Shown piece after piece: positions 26,872-35,782 of a stretch of 64,000 nt of DNA; position 1 is the stretch's first letter; each line of letters begins with the position of its first letter. The notes below the pieces were generated by a model. The model was not told the DNA's origin. It saw nothing but the letters and a program-made list of their open reading frames with translations, and did not search any database. Both the position numbers and the translations under genes were made by a program. Origin of the DNA: Paenibacillus_V sp046244365 (lineage in GTDB: Bacteria; Bacillota; Bacilli; Paenibacillales; NBRC-103111); NCBI RefSeq assembly GCF_046244365.1, contig NZ_CP176395.1, positions 5,394,001 to 5,458,000 of the forward strand, written 5' to 3'.

Positions 26872-28104
26872 CTATTTTCCGATCGTTTCCGGTGCAACCG
26901 TTTGTTGGGCAGGCTTGACGGCAAAAGGAATCGCCTGGCGGACGGCTGCAATGACCAGAAAGGCCGCTGCGCAAAAAAAGATGGATGGCGTCCCCGCTGC
27001 GGAGTCGAGCGTATAAGCAAGCGTAGGCCCGATCGAAGCGCCGAGATCCGTCGCCACCGTGTAACCGGTCATGACGGCAACTCTTGATTTTTGCGATGAC
27101 GATACCTCCGTTGCGTACGAATCGACAACCGTGCTTACGGCGGTTACATTCAATTGCAAGCACAACAGCAGAAACAACCATAGAATAAACGGCATCGGGA
27201 CTGGCGTCAGCGCCAGCAAGCACGCGGCTGATAGCAGAACGACCGCCAGCACCCGATTCGGACGGAGCGCATGATCAAACGCTCTGCCGATCAGAGGCGA
27301 CAGCCAAGGCTGCCAGCCGGCGCGCACGGCTTGCAAAATGCCCGCAAGCGAAGCCGCTCCTAGGGTCAGATAACCGAATTCGATGAAAACGGATTCGTGA
27401 ACTTGGATAAGCCGGCTTAACGTCGAATTGAACATCCCTTGGAAAACAAGCGCCGTTAACAGGCCTGTCGCAAGCATCCAAAGCACCCTCGTTTCCTTCC
27501 ACGGGCTGCCTGACTTTTCTTCGCCTCGATCCTTCGGTTCCGCTTGTACGCGAGTGCCGGATACATACCGGACGACGAACGGAATGGAGCACACGGCAGC
27601 CATGCCAAACGCAATGGAAACCGTTTTGATGCCGAAAGCGTCGACGGCGAACGAACCGACCAGCATGCCGACAAGTCCGCCGATTCCGGAGATGCCGTTA
27701 TACGTCCCCATCAACCGTCCGCGGTTTCCGGCATCCGCAAGCTCCATAACCGTTAAATAACCGCCCAGTCTAAGGAAGCTCCAAGCTATTCCCCATATGG
27801 CCCTCATCAGAAGAAGCACCCAAAAGCTGCCGGCCAAACCATACGAAACGGTCGTCGCCGCAGCCAGCGCAACCGCAAGCAGCACGCCGGTCCGCATCGG
27901 CATCGATCGATACAGCCAGCCGATCAGCGGATTGAGAGGCAGCCGGATTAACCGGTTTGCGGAAAGCAGGATGCCGACCTCCCACAGCGAGCTTAATCCG
28001 ATTTCCTGCCAATGTATAGGCAAGACAACATAAAGCATCGAGTCGCCGAGCAAACATACCGCCGTAATCCAAGCGATAGCGGTAATGCGGCGCTTGCTTT
28101 CCAT
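26872..28104 (-). CDS. MFS transporter
   Basis: A 410-residue membrane protein with about 12 hydrophobic segments and a central charged loop (about 195-215, RVQAEPKDRGEEKSG) separating two halves, the layout of the major facilitator superfamily. The N-half has the loop RSMPMRTG, resembling the MFS motif A region. The substrate cannot be read; drug or sugar efflux/uptake are both possible. ATG 28104 follows GGTGAAGAGG; GTG 28113 behind AGGAAACG is an alternative. It lies between acsA and the beta-galactosidase gene, on the same strand, with a terminator at its end. It may belong to the inserted sugar-gene block. Confidence 0.8.
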   Translation of the reverse strand: MESKRRITAIAWITAVCLLGDSMLYVVLPIHWQEIGLSSLWEVGILLSANRLIRLPLNPLIGWLYRSMPMRTGVLLAVALAAATTVSYGLAGSFWVLLLMRAIWGIAWSFLRLGGYLTVMELADAGNRGRLMGTYNGISGIGGLVGMLVGSFAVDAFGIKTVSIAFGMAAVCSIPFVVRYVSGTRVQAEPKDRGEEKSGSPWKETRVLWMLATGLLTALVFQGMFNSTLSRLIQVHESVFIEFGYLTLGAASLAGILQAVRAGWQPWLSPLIGRAFDHALRPNRVLAVVLLSAACLLALTPVPMPFILWLFLLLCLQLNVTAVSTVVDSYATEVSSSQKSRVAVMTGYTVATDLGASIGPTLAYTLDSAAGTPSIFFCAAAFLVIAAVRQAIPFAVKPAQQTVAPETIGK

Positions 28105-28255
28105 CCTCTTCACCCGTTTCCTATTTTTCGCAAGTATACTAGAGTTTCGGATAGCATGTCAACGAATTCAATTCAATTCCACTTAAATCCACAGTCAAAT
28201 CATACAATCCATCCTCCTTCTTCATTACCTGTTTCCCTCAACCCTTTCGGTGCAT

Positions 28256-28376
28256 AAAGAAGCTGTTTCAAATGGGACAGTGCTTCTGTTGTGGTGCCGC
28301 AATGCGGCATGGAAGTCTGAGACTTAAAGAAAAAGACCGTCCCCGGTCTTTTCAGACCTTTTGGGACAGCCTCTTT
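28256..28376. mobile_element. Short MITE-like element
   Basis: The left end AAAGAAGCTGTTTCAAATGG and the reverse complement of the right end, AAAGAGGCTGTCCCAAAAGG, agree at 16 of 20 positions. This gives a 121-bp stretch bounded by inverted repeats with no coding capacity. GGCTGTCCCAAAA-type ends occur on Firmicute insertion sequences, so this may be a non-autonomous derivative or remnant. No target duplication is evident. The interior holds the terminator of the GH35 gene. Confidence 0.5.
28329..28352 (-). terminator. Terminator downstream of beta-galactosidase
   Basis: AAAGACCG-GGGA-CGGTCTTT followed by TTCTTT on the minus strand, about 80 bases after the GH35 stop and inside the MITE-like element. 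Confidence 0.65.
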
Positions 28377-28428
28377 GGATTTGATGATAACCGGGTTTAT
28401 CAGAAACTGACTATTCCGGCGTGTAAGA

Positions 28429-30261
28429 TTATCCTAAATCAGGCGTATCGACGAAAGTGACGGCCGGCTCGTTCGTGCCATGCAGTTCGAAAATGACGAT
28501 TTCATTTTCGCCTTCGCGCAGAAGCGGTCCAGGCACGTACATCGTCTTTTGCGGTCCGCGTTCCCAGTACCGGCCGATATTATAGCCATTGATGTAGACG
28601 ACGCCCTTCGTCCAGCCGGCGGTGTTCAAGAACGTATCGCAAGCCTCGTCGACGGTAAACGTCGCACGGTAGAAGGCAGGCTCTCCTTTGGCATACGGAT
28701 CGATGGCGCAGCCTTCCGGTCCGCATGCTTCTTCCGCAGCGGCAAGCGTCGTAAACGGCGAAGCCGTGCCTGCTGCAAGAGCGCCGAAGGACAGCCCCTT
28801 CAGATCGTCCAGAGGGAGCGTATGAATCGTCCAGTGGTAGAGGAACTGGTAACCGAATTTCACGCCTTCCGTTATCCCTTTATAATCCTTCAGGAACGCG
28901 CCGTAATTCGTGCGGCCCATGTTTTCCACCAGGATGCCGAGAGTTGCGCCTTCAGCCGGAATTTCGAGCATGATTTTGCCTGTCCAGTCTTTGCGCCGCT
29001 CGATCACGCCTTTGTACTCGCCGTTCAGGAAAATAAGCGCGCGGTCATGAACATCCTGCAGCACCAGCTCGTGGCTTCCGCGAGGACCCGAAACCTGCGT
29101 CGTGTACAAAATAAAGCCGTACTCCTGGCCAAGCTTCTCCATCGGCTCCGGGCATGTCGCCTGTACCGGAACGGAGAACGCGTTCAGGCTTTCGAACAAG
29201 TCCGCTATCTGGTTAAACGCGACGCGGCCGTATCCTTTTTTCTTAATCGGCTCAGGCAGCTCGAGCTCGCCAAGCTCCTTATATTTCCCGACGATCTCGC
29301 GGACGGTGTAGAACTTGTCCGTCAAGTCGCCGGCTTCGCCCACCGGCACGTCATAGTCGTAACTCGTGATCGTCGGCTCGTAATTTTCTTTCGGCAGGCA
29401 GTTCGCCCCGTTCCAGAAGCCGAAGTTCGTGCCGCCGTGGAACATATAGAAGTTCACGGATGCGCCTGCCGCCAGCATCGCATCGAATACTTTGGCCACA
29501 TCGGCGGAATCGCGGGTATGGTGCTGCTCGCCCCAGTGGTCGAACCAGCCGTTCCAGAACTCCATGCACATAAGCGGCTGATCCTTCTGATATTCCTTCA
29601 GCTTCTCGAAGGCTTCCTCCGGACGCGATCCGAAATTGACGGTTTCGAGAACACCGGGAACCGTACCGCCTTGAATCATGACGTCAGTCGGGCCGTCCGA
29701 CGTAAACAGAAGCACGTCGATGCCGCGCTCCACCATGCTGTTCTGCAGGTGCTGCAAATATTTCACGTCATTGCCGTAGCTGCCGTATTCGTTCTCGATC
29801 TGCATCGCGATGATCGGCCCGCCGTTCGTGCAAAGCAGCGGCTTCAGCTTCGGCAGAAGGACGTCGTAATAGGCGTCCACTTTATCCAGAAACGGCTTAT
29901 GGTAACAGCGCAGCCGCATATTGGAATCGGCCAGCAGCCATGCCGGCAATCCGCCGAACTCCCATTCCGCGCAAATATACGGACTTGGACGCACGATGAC
30001 GTGCAAGCCGAGCTCGCCGGCGATTTGGATAAAGCGTTCGAGATCGGCAATCCCCTCGAATTGAAATTGCCCTTCCTTCGGCTCATGGATATTCCAAGCT
30101 ACATAAGTTTCAACCGTGTTGAAGCCGCAAGCTTTAAGCTTGAGCAAACGGTCCCGCCAGTACTCGGGTACGACGCGGAAATAATGAATGGCGCCGGAAA
30201 TAAGCTGAATCGGCTCGCCGTCCAGCATAAAATTCGGACCCTCGGTATAAAAACGTGCCAT
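28429..30261 (-). CDS. GH35 beta-galactosidase
   Basis: A 610-residue glycoside hydrolase of family 35. The TIM barrel contains the family signature GGPIIAMQIENEYGSYG with acid/base Glu158, and CMEFWNGWFDHWGE with nucleophile Glu234. Beta-sandwich domains follow (ISGAIHYFR near the N-terminus and YINGYNIGRYWERGPQ near the C-terminus are also typical). There is no signal peptide, so it acts inside the cell on imported beta-galactosides, for example galacto-N-biose or plant galactan fragments. ATG 30261 with GGGGGAATCGTCC upstream. An AraC regulator is divergently transcribed from the 180-bp gap and probably controls it. Confidence 0.93.
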   Translation of the reverse strand: MARFYTEGPNFMLDGEPIQLISGAIHYFRVVPEYWRDRLLKLKACGFNTVETYVAWNIHEPKEGQFQFEGIADLERFIQIAGELGLHVIVRPSPYICAEWEFGGLPAWLLADSNMRLRCYHKPFLDKVDAYYDVLLPKLKPLLCTNGGPIIAMQIENEYGSYGNDVKYLQHLQNSMVERGIDVLLFTSDGPTDVMIQGGTVPGVLETVNFGSRPEEAFEKLKEYQKDQPLMCMEFWNGWFDHWGEQHHTRDSADVAKVFDAMLAAGASVNFYMFHGGTNFGFWNGANCLPKENYEPTITSYDYDVPVGEAGDLTDKFYTVREIVGKYKELGELELPEPIKKKGYGRVAFNQIADLFESLNAFSVPVQATCPEPMEKLGQEYGFILYTTQVSGPRGSHELVLQDVHDRALIFLNGEYKGVIERRKDWTGKIMLEIPAEGATLGILVENMGRTNYGAFLKDYKGITEGVKFGYQFLYHWTIHTLPLDDLKGLSFGALAAGTASPFTTLAAAEEACGPEGCAIDPYAKGEPAFYRATFTVDEACDTFLNTAGWTKGVVYINGYNIGRYWERGPQKTMYVPGPLLREGENEIVIFELHGTNEPAVTFVDTPDLG

Positions 30262-30444
30262 GGACGATTCCCCCTACAGTAAAATAATCGAATAGTAAAA
30301 CATTAAATCGGCGCACTCCGCCTTTCTTTTATCATAGGCAAACCGGGCGTTTGGCACAATTGGCAAACCATCCGTATTTTTGACCTTTTGTGCACGCTAC
30401 ATGCTATACTAAATGCAATCTCATCCAAGGAAAAGCGGTGAAGC

Positions 30445-31392
30445 ATGAACATCGAGATTCGTTTCCCGAATATGACCAGCACCCTTCAAATTATCGGCTG
30501 CCATTTCGGCGTCAAGGCGCCCGGCTGGTCCTATCCGAAGCACCATCATCATCTTTTCGAGCTGCTCTATTGCTGGAGCGGAGAAGTCAGGCAGACGATC
30601 AACGATACGTCGATCGCTTTTCGCGCCGGCGACTGGCTGCTGTTAAAGTCCGGCGTCCGTCATCAGCTGGAAAACGTGTCGAATGAATCGTATTCCTTTT
30701 TCGACGTGCATTTCGATATCGACGATACGGGGATGCGACAGCTCCTCAGCAGGAAACCGTTCGGGCATATCCCCCGGGCAATCGCCGAAAAGACGCGTTT
30801 GCCCGAATACCGCAACGAAATCGAGCGGCTTCTGCAAACATCGCTAGCCGAGTGCAGCGCACCCGGCTCGGATTTCACCCAAGTCCAGCCGTCGTTCGGA
30901 GACAAGCTGGCTGTACAAGGCTATATTTTGCTCATGATTCAAGAATTGATGCCTCTGCTGCAAACGAACGATGAAACGGCGAACGGTGAAGGTGCGAAAC
31001 AAGCCTCCGCCTTCGAAGCCGATATGGCTCATGCCATCGAAGAAAAGCTTAGAAGCACCGTGTACGCCACAGGAGCGGTCGAAGAAATCGCGCGGGAGCT
31101 CAATCTGAGCCGCAGCCAATGCACCAAAGTGTTCGTCAAAATTTATGGGATTTCCCCCCGCCAATATATGAGCCAGCTAAAGCTAAGCGAAGCGAAAAAG
31201 CTGTTAATCGGCAGCGACATGACGATCGAAGCGATAGCCGTACGGCTTGGTTTCGGTTCGATCAGCCATTTTTCCCGGCAGTTTCGCAGATGGACCGGCC
31301 TATCCCCGAATCAATACCGGCCCAAGCATTCGGTGCAGCAGCCGGAGTTGCCCGTAGAGCCGCTATCGCCGAAACGGATGAGCGACGGCTGA
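30445..31392 (+). CDS. AraC-family regulator, divergent from beta-galactosidase
   Basis: A 315-residue regulator. The N-terminal cupin-like domain has a His-rich strand (YPKHHHHLFELLYC) typical of sugar-sensing AraC proteins. The C-terminal double helix-turn-helix has ARELNLSRSQCTKVFVKIYG and AVRLGFGSISHFSRQFRRWTG. The gene starts at ATG 30445 behind AAGCGGTGAAG and is divergent from GH35, so it most likely activates that gene on binding a galactoside-derived ligand. A possible -10 TATACT lies at 30405-30410, with TTGACC 19 bases upstream. It ends 18 bases before the convergent alpha-fucosidase. Confidence 0.88.
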   Translation: MNIEIRFPNMTSTLQIIGCHFGVKAPGWSYPKHHHHLFELLYCWSGEVRQTINDTSIAFRAGDWLLLKSGVRHQLENVSNESYSFFDVHFDIDDTGMRQLLSRKPFGHIPRAIAEKTRLPEYRNEIERLLQTSLAECSAPGSDFTQVQPSFGDKLAVQGYILLMIQELMPLLQTNDETANGEGAKQASAFEADMAHAIEEKLRSTVYATGAVEEIARELNLSRSQCTKVFVKIYGISPRQYMSQLKLSEAKKLLIGSDMTIEAIAVRLGFGSISHFSRQFRRWTGLSPNQYRPKHSVQQPELPVEPLSPKRMSDG

Positions 31393-31410
31393 GCCGCCGC
31401 CCATGGCGCG

Positions 31411-32739
31411 CTATTGCGCCGAATACGCCGCTAATGAGCGAATGCTAGGCGTCCCTGCGCTGCGCGTTACGGATAGCCGCACGGCATCCGCTTCGACTGC
31501 CGGGAATCTTTCCACCCGCTTATGTCCGATCGATACGCCTTCGGCAACGCGGCGCCATTCCTTGCCTGAACGAACGTCAATCCGGTATCCGAGAATATGC
31601 TCGCCGTCAACAATGTGCTCCATCATCACAAGCTGATCGATAACCGTCGGTTTGTTCAATTCCAAAAGGATTTCACGCCCGCTGCCGGAGGTTGAGGCAG
31701 CCGGTTCGCCGAACCTCCGGCGAATGTGCTCGCCGAACGCCGTAAACTGCTTCACATCCGCATCCGGCACAAGCCCCCGGTTATCGACGACCATGCCGAT
31801 CAGCAGATTGGCGTTACAGCCAACCGAATGGTAGTAGCTCTCCACCAGTTCTTCCACGGGCAGCACCAAATGATCCTCGTCAGGCTGCCAAAACCATTGC
31901 TCGCACCGATTCGGCATATCCGCTTCCGCCGGCGCCCAAACCGCGCCCTCGGGATTTCCGGTTCCGTACAGCGGACATTCGCCGTGATTCTCGAAATTGC
32001 TTACGATGTCCGTCGTGCTCCAACACGGATTAGCAGCTGTTCCTTCCTCATTGCCGATCCAGCGGAGAAGCGACGGAAACTCCTTCGGCCCTTGGAAACA
32101 AACGGCATTCGGCTGTTTTTGCAGCAGAACGGAACGGACATCCGGTCCGCCCATTTCCGGAGGAAGCGTCCCTCCGTCGAACCAAACCTCAAAGAGCTCG
32201 CCGTAATTCGTCCAAAGCTCGGTTACTTGCTTGATCACGATCTCATGATAGGTCTGCTGCTCCGCAGGATCGCCGGAAACGACAAGCCCCGGATTGTCGA
32301 CTTTACAGTATGCGTTCGCCGAAGTACTGTAATACAAGCCCGGACGCAAGCCGTATTTCTTGCAGGAGCGTACGAAATCGCCGACAACGTCGCCTCCTCC
32401 CTCTCGCCATGGGGAGCTTTTGACGCTATAGCTGTGCGCTTCCGTCGGCCATAGACTGAACCCGCTGCAATGCTTGGCGACAAGCACCGCATATTGGGCT
32501 CCGGCAGCCTTCGCGGTGCGCACCCATTGGTCGGTATCGAGCTGAGCCGGATTGAACAATCTCGGAGAAGGCTGGTAGCCCCACTGCTTGCGCCATTCGT
32601 AGCCGGGCTCGAACACCTGCATATCAAAATGAATCAGGACGCCTAATTCCGCATCCGCCCATGCCAGCTGCTCCTTCGTCGGCTTCGGAGCAGAAGCGTT
32701 TTTCCGTTCAATAGGATGATCTTCTTGACGCTGCGCCAT
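31411..32739 (-). CDS. GH29 alpha-L-fucosidase
   Basis: A 442-residue glycoside hydrolase of family 29. The barrel has IHFDMQVFEPGYEW near the start, YAVLVAKHCSGFSLWPT and the nucleophile motif FEVWFDGG (Asp188). The usual KHHDGF is KHCSGF here, so the substrate pocket deviates from classical members. After about residue 345 a short beta-sandwich carries the C-terminus. There is no signal peptide, so it is intracellular and would remove alpha-fucose from imported oligosaccharides. ATG 32739 follows GGAGGAAGAAGG. A second AraC regulator is divergent from it. With the GH35 enzyme it suggests use of fucosylated galactosides. Confidence 0.9.
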   Translation of the reverse strand: MAQRQEDHPIERKNASAPKPTKEQLAWADAELGVLIHFDMQVFEPGYEWRKQWGYQPSPRLFNPAQLDTDQWVRTAKAAGAQYAVLVAKHCSGFSLWPTEAHSYSVKSSPWREGGGDVVGDFVRSCKKYGLRPGLYYSTSANAYCKVDNPGLVVSGDPAEQQTYHEIVIKQVTELWTNYGELFEVWFDGGTLPPEMGGPDVRSVLLQKQPNAVCFQGPKEFPSLLRWIGNEEGTAANPCWSTTDIVSNFENHGECPLYGTGNPEGAVWAPAEADMPNRCEQWFWQPDEDHLVLPVEELVESYYHSVGCNANLLIGMVVDNRGLVPDADVKQFTAFGEHIRRRFGEPAASTSGSGREILLELNKPTVIDQLVMMEHIVDGEHILGYRIDVRSGKEWRRVAEGVSIGHKRVERFPAVEADAVRLSVTRSAGTPSIRSLAAYSAQ

Positions 32740-32912
32740 TACCTTCTTCCTCCTCTATCTGCTCATTTGCACAAAAGGGAATGCCTAATTGGCTGAACAC
32801 GCTTCCGTTTCACGAAATTGGAAATCGGCAATCCTATTTTAATTCGGATCGTTTATAATAGATTTACACAAATCATCTAACTTGCGCTCCACTATTTCCA
32901 GTAAATGGGGTT

Positions 32913-33755
32913 TTGAGCTTGACACTTCTTAGCACTTCCAAACTGTTGAAGCAATATTTATCCAACATGCATGCAAACGTCGTTTACGCCGATTTGTCCA
33001 AAGTGCCGGGCAGCTGGGGCAATGCCGAATTCGTCCCCGACCTGCACAAATTTTATTTCATCCTTGACGGAGAAGGTACGTTGACGATCGATGGCGTTAG
33101 CTATCAGCCGAAGCCGGGACAGCTTTTTTTGTTACCGGCGGGCGTCAAACAGTCTTTGGCGACTGACAGCGATAATACGTTCTATAAATATTGGTGCCAC
33201 TTCTCAGCGACGATCGGCGATGCGAGCCTCTTTGACGTATTGAAAACCGGTGTGTATATCGAAGCCGGGGATCAAGAATCGATTTCCTCTCTTTTTCGGC
33301 GTATGGTCGACCATTATCACAGCAGCGATCCGCTATCGGCTTGGCAGACGCAAGCGAGCTTGTTCGAGCTGCTCTATGCGTTTTTTCGGCAAGCGGGCAT
33401 CGCCGAGGTGAAGCTGGAAGGTTCCTTCTCCCATGAAAAGGTGATGGCCGTCGTTTCTTACATGGAGCTGCATATGGCCGAAACCGTTACGGTAGACGAA
33501 TTAGCCAAGCTCGTCCATCTGCATCCGAATTACTTCAGCCAGCTATTCAAAAATATGCTGGGCCTTTCGCCGCTTCAATACTTGAACCGGATGCGTATCG
33601 AGAAGGCAAAATCGCTGCTGGTTCATTCGCTAAAATCGGTTACGACGATCTCCGAGGAAATCGGCATCGAGCTGCATTATTTCAGCCGCCTCTTCAAGCT
33701 GCAAACCGGATTCGCCCCCTCCGACTACCGGAAAATGCACGGACGCAAGCGATAA
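32913..33755 (+). CDS. AraC-family regulator, divergent from alpha-fucosidase
   Basis: A 280-residue AraC/XylS regulator. The cupin domain includes LHKFYFILDGEGTLTIDGV and QLFLLPAGVKQS. The DNA-binding part has LAKLVHLHPNYFSQLFKNML and ISEEIGIELHYFSRLFKLQT. The start is uncertain: TTG at 32913 or 32919, both just after a weak GGGG, are the best candidates. It is divergent from the GH29 gene across 170 bp and probably its activator. acuA follows 30 bases downstream on the same strand, so read-through into acuA is possible, which would be an accident of insertion. Confidence 0.82.
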   Translation: MSLTLLSTSKLLKQYLSNMHANVVYADLSKVPGSWGNAEFVPDLHKFYFILDGEGTLTIDGVSYQPKPGQLFLLPAGVKQSLATDSDNTFYKYWCHFSATIGDASLFDVLKTGVYIEAGDQESISSLFRRMVDHYHSSDPLSAWQTQASLFELLYAFFRQAGIAEVKLEGSFSHEKVMAVVSYMELHMAETVTVDELAKLVHLHPNYFSQLFKNMLGLSPLQYLNRMRIEKAKSLLVHSLKSVTTISEEIGIELHYFSRLFKLQTGFAPSDYRKMHGRKR

Positions 33756-33784
33756 CGCATATTGTTTAAAAGGAGCTGCGCGAC

Positions 33785-34417
33785 ATGGACCACCGGAAAC
33801 AGTATCATGCCGTTTGCATCGAATCAGCGGAGCGTACTCTCCACATCGAAGGACCCGTACCGCCGGAGCAGCTTAGCTTGATGCATATGCACAAGGATTT
33901 GGACGCATTCCGCCGTCCGAACGATCAGCATGACGCGCTTATAGAAATCGCCGGGCTTCCGGAAGGGCGCATTATCCTCGTGAGGGACGGAAATTTAATT
34001 GTGGGTTACGTGACGTTTCACTACCCGGATGAGATGGAGCGCTGGTCGGAGGGCAATATGGCGGATTTAGTCGAGCTGGGCGCGATCGAAGTCGCCAACG
34101 ATTACCGGGGGCTTGGGCTGGGCAAAAGCATGATCAAGCTCGCGTTTGAAAATAAACAGCTGGAAAATATGATCGTTTTTACGACGGAATATTACTGGCA
34201 TTGGGATTTGCAGGGCAGCAAGCTGAACGTATGGGACTACCGCGCCATGATGGAAAAGCTGATGAAGTCCGTCGAAATGGTGTGGTTTGCGACCGACGAT
34301 CCGGAAATATGCTCGCATCCCGCCAATTGCCTGATGGTCCGTATCGGCAGGGAAGTGCCGCTTGCTTCCGTCGAGCAATTCGACCGGATACGTTTCCGGC
34401 AAAGGTTCATGTATTAA
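33785..34417 (+). CDS. acuA: AcuA, GNAT protein acetyltransferase acting on AcsA
   Basis: A 210-residue GNAT-fold protein matching Bacillus AcuA in size and in motifs such as LIEIAGLPEGRIILVRDG, ELGAIEVANDYRGLGLGK (the acetyl-CoA loop RGLGLGKS) and TTEYYWHWDLQGS. AcuA acetylates the catalytic lysine of acetyl-CoA synthetase and turns it off; here the target would be Lys551 of AcsA at 24888-26612. ATG 33785 follows AAAAGGAG. acuC begins 68 bases after its stop. acuB, which lies between them in Bacillus, is missing. Confidence 0.92.
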   Translation: MDHRKQYHAVCIESAERTLHIEGPVPPEQLSLMHMHKDLDAFRRPNDQHDALIEIAGLPEGRIILVRDGNLIVGYVTFHYPDEMERWSEGNMADLVELGAIEVANDYRGLGLGKSMIKLAFENKQLENMIVFTTEYYWHWDLQGSKLNVWDYRAMMEKLMKSVEMVWFATDDPEICSHPANCLMVRIGREVPLASVEQFDRIRFRQRFMY

Positions 34418-34485
34418 CGAATCCGCTCGTGCGGGATAACGTTTTCTCGATTCTGTTCAATCATCGCGGAAGGAGGCGCATACGC

Positions 34486-35673
34486 GTGAGCGGGCAAGCC
34501 ATGTTTGTTTATAATCCGAATGCCGGAAACTATTTTTTTAACGACGGTCATCCTTTCAATCCTAAACGGCTCCGGCTTACCATTGACTTGCTGGAACGAG
34601 TCGGTGCGCTCTCGGAAGGCGAGCTCTTCCTTCCCCGCAAAGCGGAGGAAGCCGAGCTCCTGCTTGTACACAACGCGTCCTATATACAAGCCGTCAAAGC
34701 ACTGAGCGTTCCGTCGCCGGACCCGGCGCTTCTGCCTATGGCGGAAGCATACGGCTTCATGACGGAGGATACGCCTTTTTTTGCAGGCATGCACGAGGCG
34801 ACCTCCCATGTGGTCGGCGGTTCGCTGGCTGCTGCGGAGCAAGTGATGGAAGGCCGGGTTAAGCGCGCGCTCCACCTAGGCGGCGGGCTGCACCACGCGA
34901 TGCCGAACGGAGGCTCCGGCTTCAGTGTCTATAACGACGCATCAGTGGCGATCGCCCATATCCGAAGCCGATTCCATGCACGGGTACTGTATATCGACAC
35001 CGACGTTCATCATGGTGACGGGGTGCAGTGGACGTTTTATACCGAACCTGACGTTTGCACGTTCTCGATCCACGAAACCGGCAAGTTCTTGTTTCCCGGA
35101 ACCGGATTCGCCCATGAACGCGGAGACGGCGAAGGCTTCGGCGCCTGCTACAATATGCCGGTTCAGCCTTATACGGAAGACGAATCTTGGCTGCACTGCT
35201 TTGAAGAGCTGCTGGAAAGCATCGCAGGCACGTTCAAGCCCGACCTCATCGTATCCCAGCACGGCTGCGACGCCCATGCCTACGATCCGCTCTCCCATAT
35301 CCATTGCAGCATGAACATATACCTTCAAATGCCGCTATCGATCCGTAAGCTGGCTGACCGCTATTGCGAGGGGCGCTGGGTTGCCTTGGGGGGCGGAGGA
35401 TATGACATTTGGCGCGTCGTGCCGCGAGCGTGGAGTCTCCTGTGGCTTGTCATGAAGGATCATCCTCTTATCGGACAACTAGGCGCGGATCCGAGCCTCA
35501 AGCTGCCTTCTGGCTGGTTGGAAGCCTGGCAGCCCGATTCTCCTCTTGTTCTGCCGGATACTTGGCTCGATCCCGTTCAGCAGTGGACGCCGATGCCCCG
35601 CCGCAAGGAAATAACCGCTGAAAACCTGCAAATCAAAGACATCGCCATGGTCTATTTGCCCCCCAAAAAATAA
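34486..35673 (+). CDS. acuC: AcuC, class I HDAC-like protein deacetylase
   Basis: A 395-residue zinc-dependent deacetylase of the arginase/HDAC fold. HLGGGLHHAMPNGGSGFSVY carries the catalytic His pair, YIDTDVHHGDGVQ the metal Asp and His, and VSQHGCDAHAYDPLSH the second metal Asp. GGGGYDIWRVVPRAW with the transition-state region is also present. It removes the acetyl group from AcsA and so reactivates it. The start is GTG 34486, 9 bases after AAGGAGG; the frame is open far upstream into acuA but without a ribosome site. It forms an operon with acuA and ends at a strong terminator. Confidence 0.93.
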   Translation: MSGQAMFVYNPNAGNYFFNDGHPFNPKRLRLTIDLLERVGALSEGELFLPRKAEEAELLLVHNASYIQAVKALSVPSPDPALLPMAEAYGFMTEDTPFFAGMHEATSHVVGGSLAAAEQVMEGRVKRALHLGGGLHHAMPNGGSGFSVYNDASVAIAHIRSRFHARVLYIDTDVHHGDGVQWTFYTEPDVCTFSIHETGKFLFPGTGFAHERGDGEGFGACYNMPVQPYTEDESWLHCFEELLESIAGTFKPDLIVSQHGCDAHAYDPLSHIHCSMNIYLQMPLSIRKLADRYCEGRWVALGGGGYDIWRVVPRAWSLLWLVMKDHPLIGQLGADPSLKLPSGWLEAWQPDSPLVLPDTWLDPVQQWTPMPRRKEITAENLQIKDIAMVYLPPKK

Positions 35674-35726
35674 AGCGTCCTCGCGCACTCCGACCTGGAA
35701 GGTTGAAGTGCAAGGACGCTTTTTTA
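35672..35726 (+). terminator. Terminator of acuAC
   Basis: AAGCGTCCT...GCACT and AGTGC...AGGACGCTT pair across a loop and are followed by TTTTTT, beginning at the acuC stop codon. Confidence 0.85.
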
Positions 35727-35730
35727 GCGA

Positions 35731-35765
35731 GAAAAAAGGAGCTCTCCCTGTAAGGAAAACTCCTA
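35731..35765 (-). terminator. Terminator of mtnN
   Basis: AGGAGTTTTCC-TTAC-AGGGAGAGCTCCT followed by TTTTTTC on the minus strand, about 18 bases after the mtnN stop. Confidence 0.7.
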
Positions 35766-35782
35766 ATGTCTAACAAGACATA

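Noticed and set aside
28480..30282. 600-codon open frame antisense to the GH35 gene
   Set aside because: It is the shadow of a clear beta-galactosidase. It has Arg/His/Val-rich low-quality composition, no ribosome site and no family motif.
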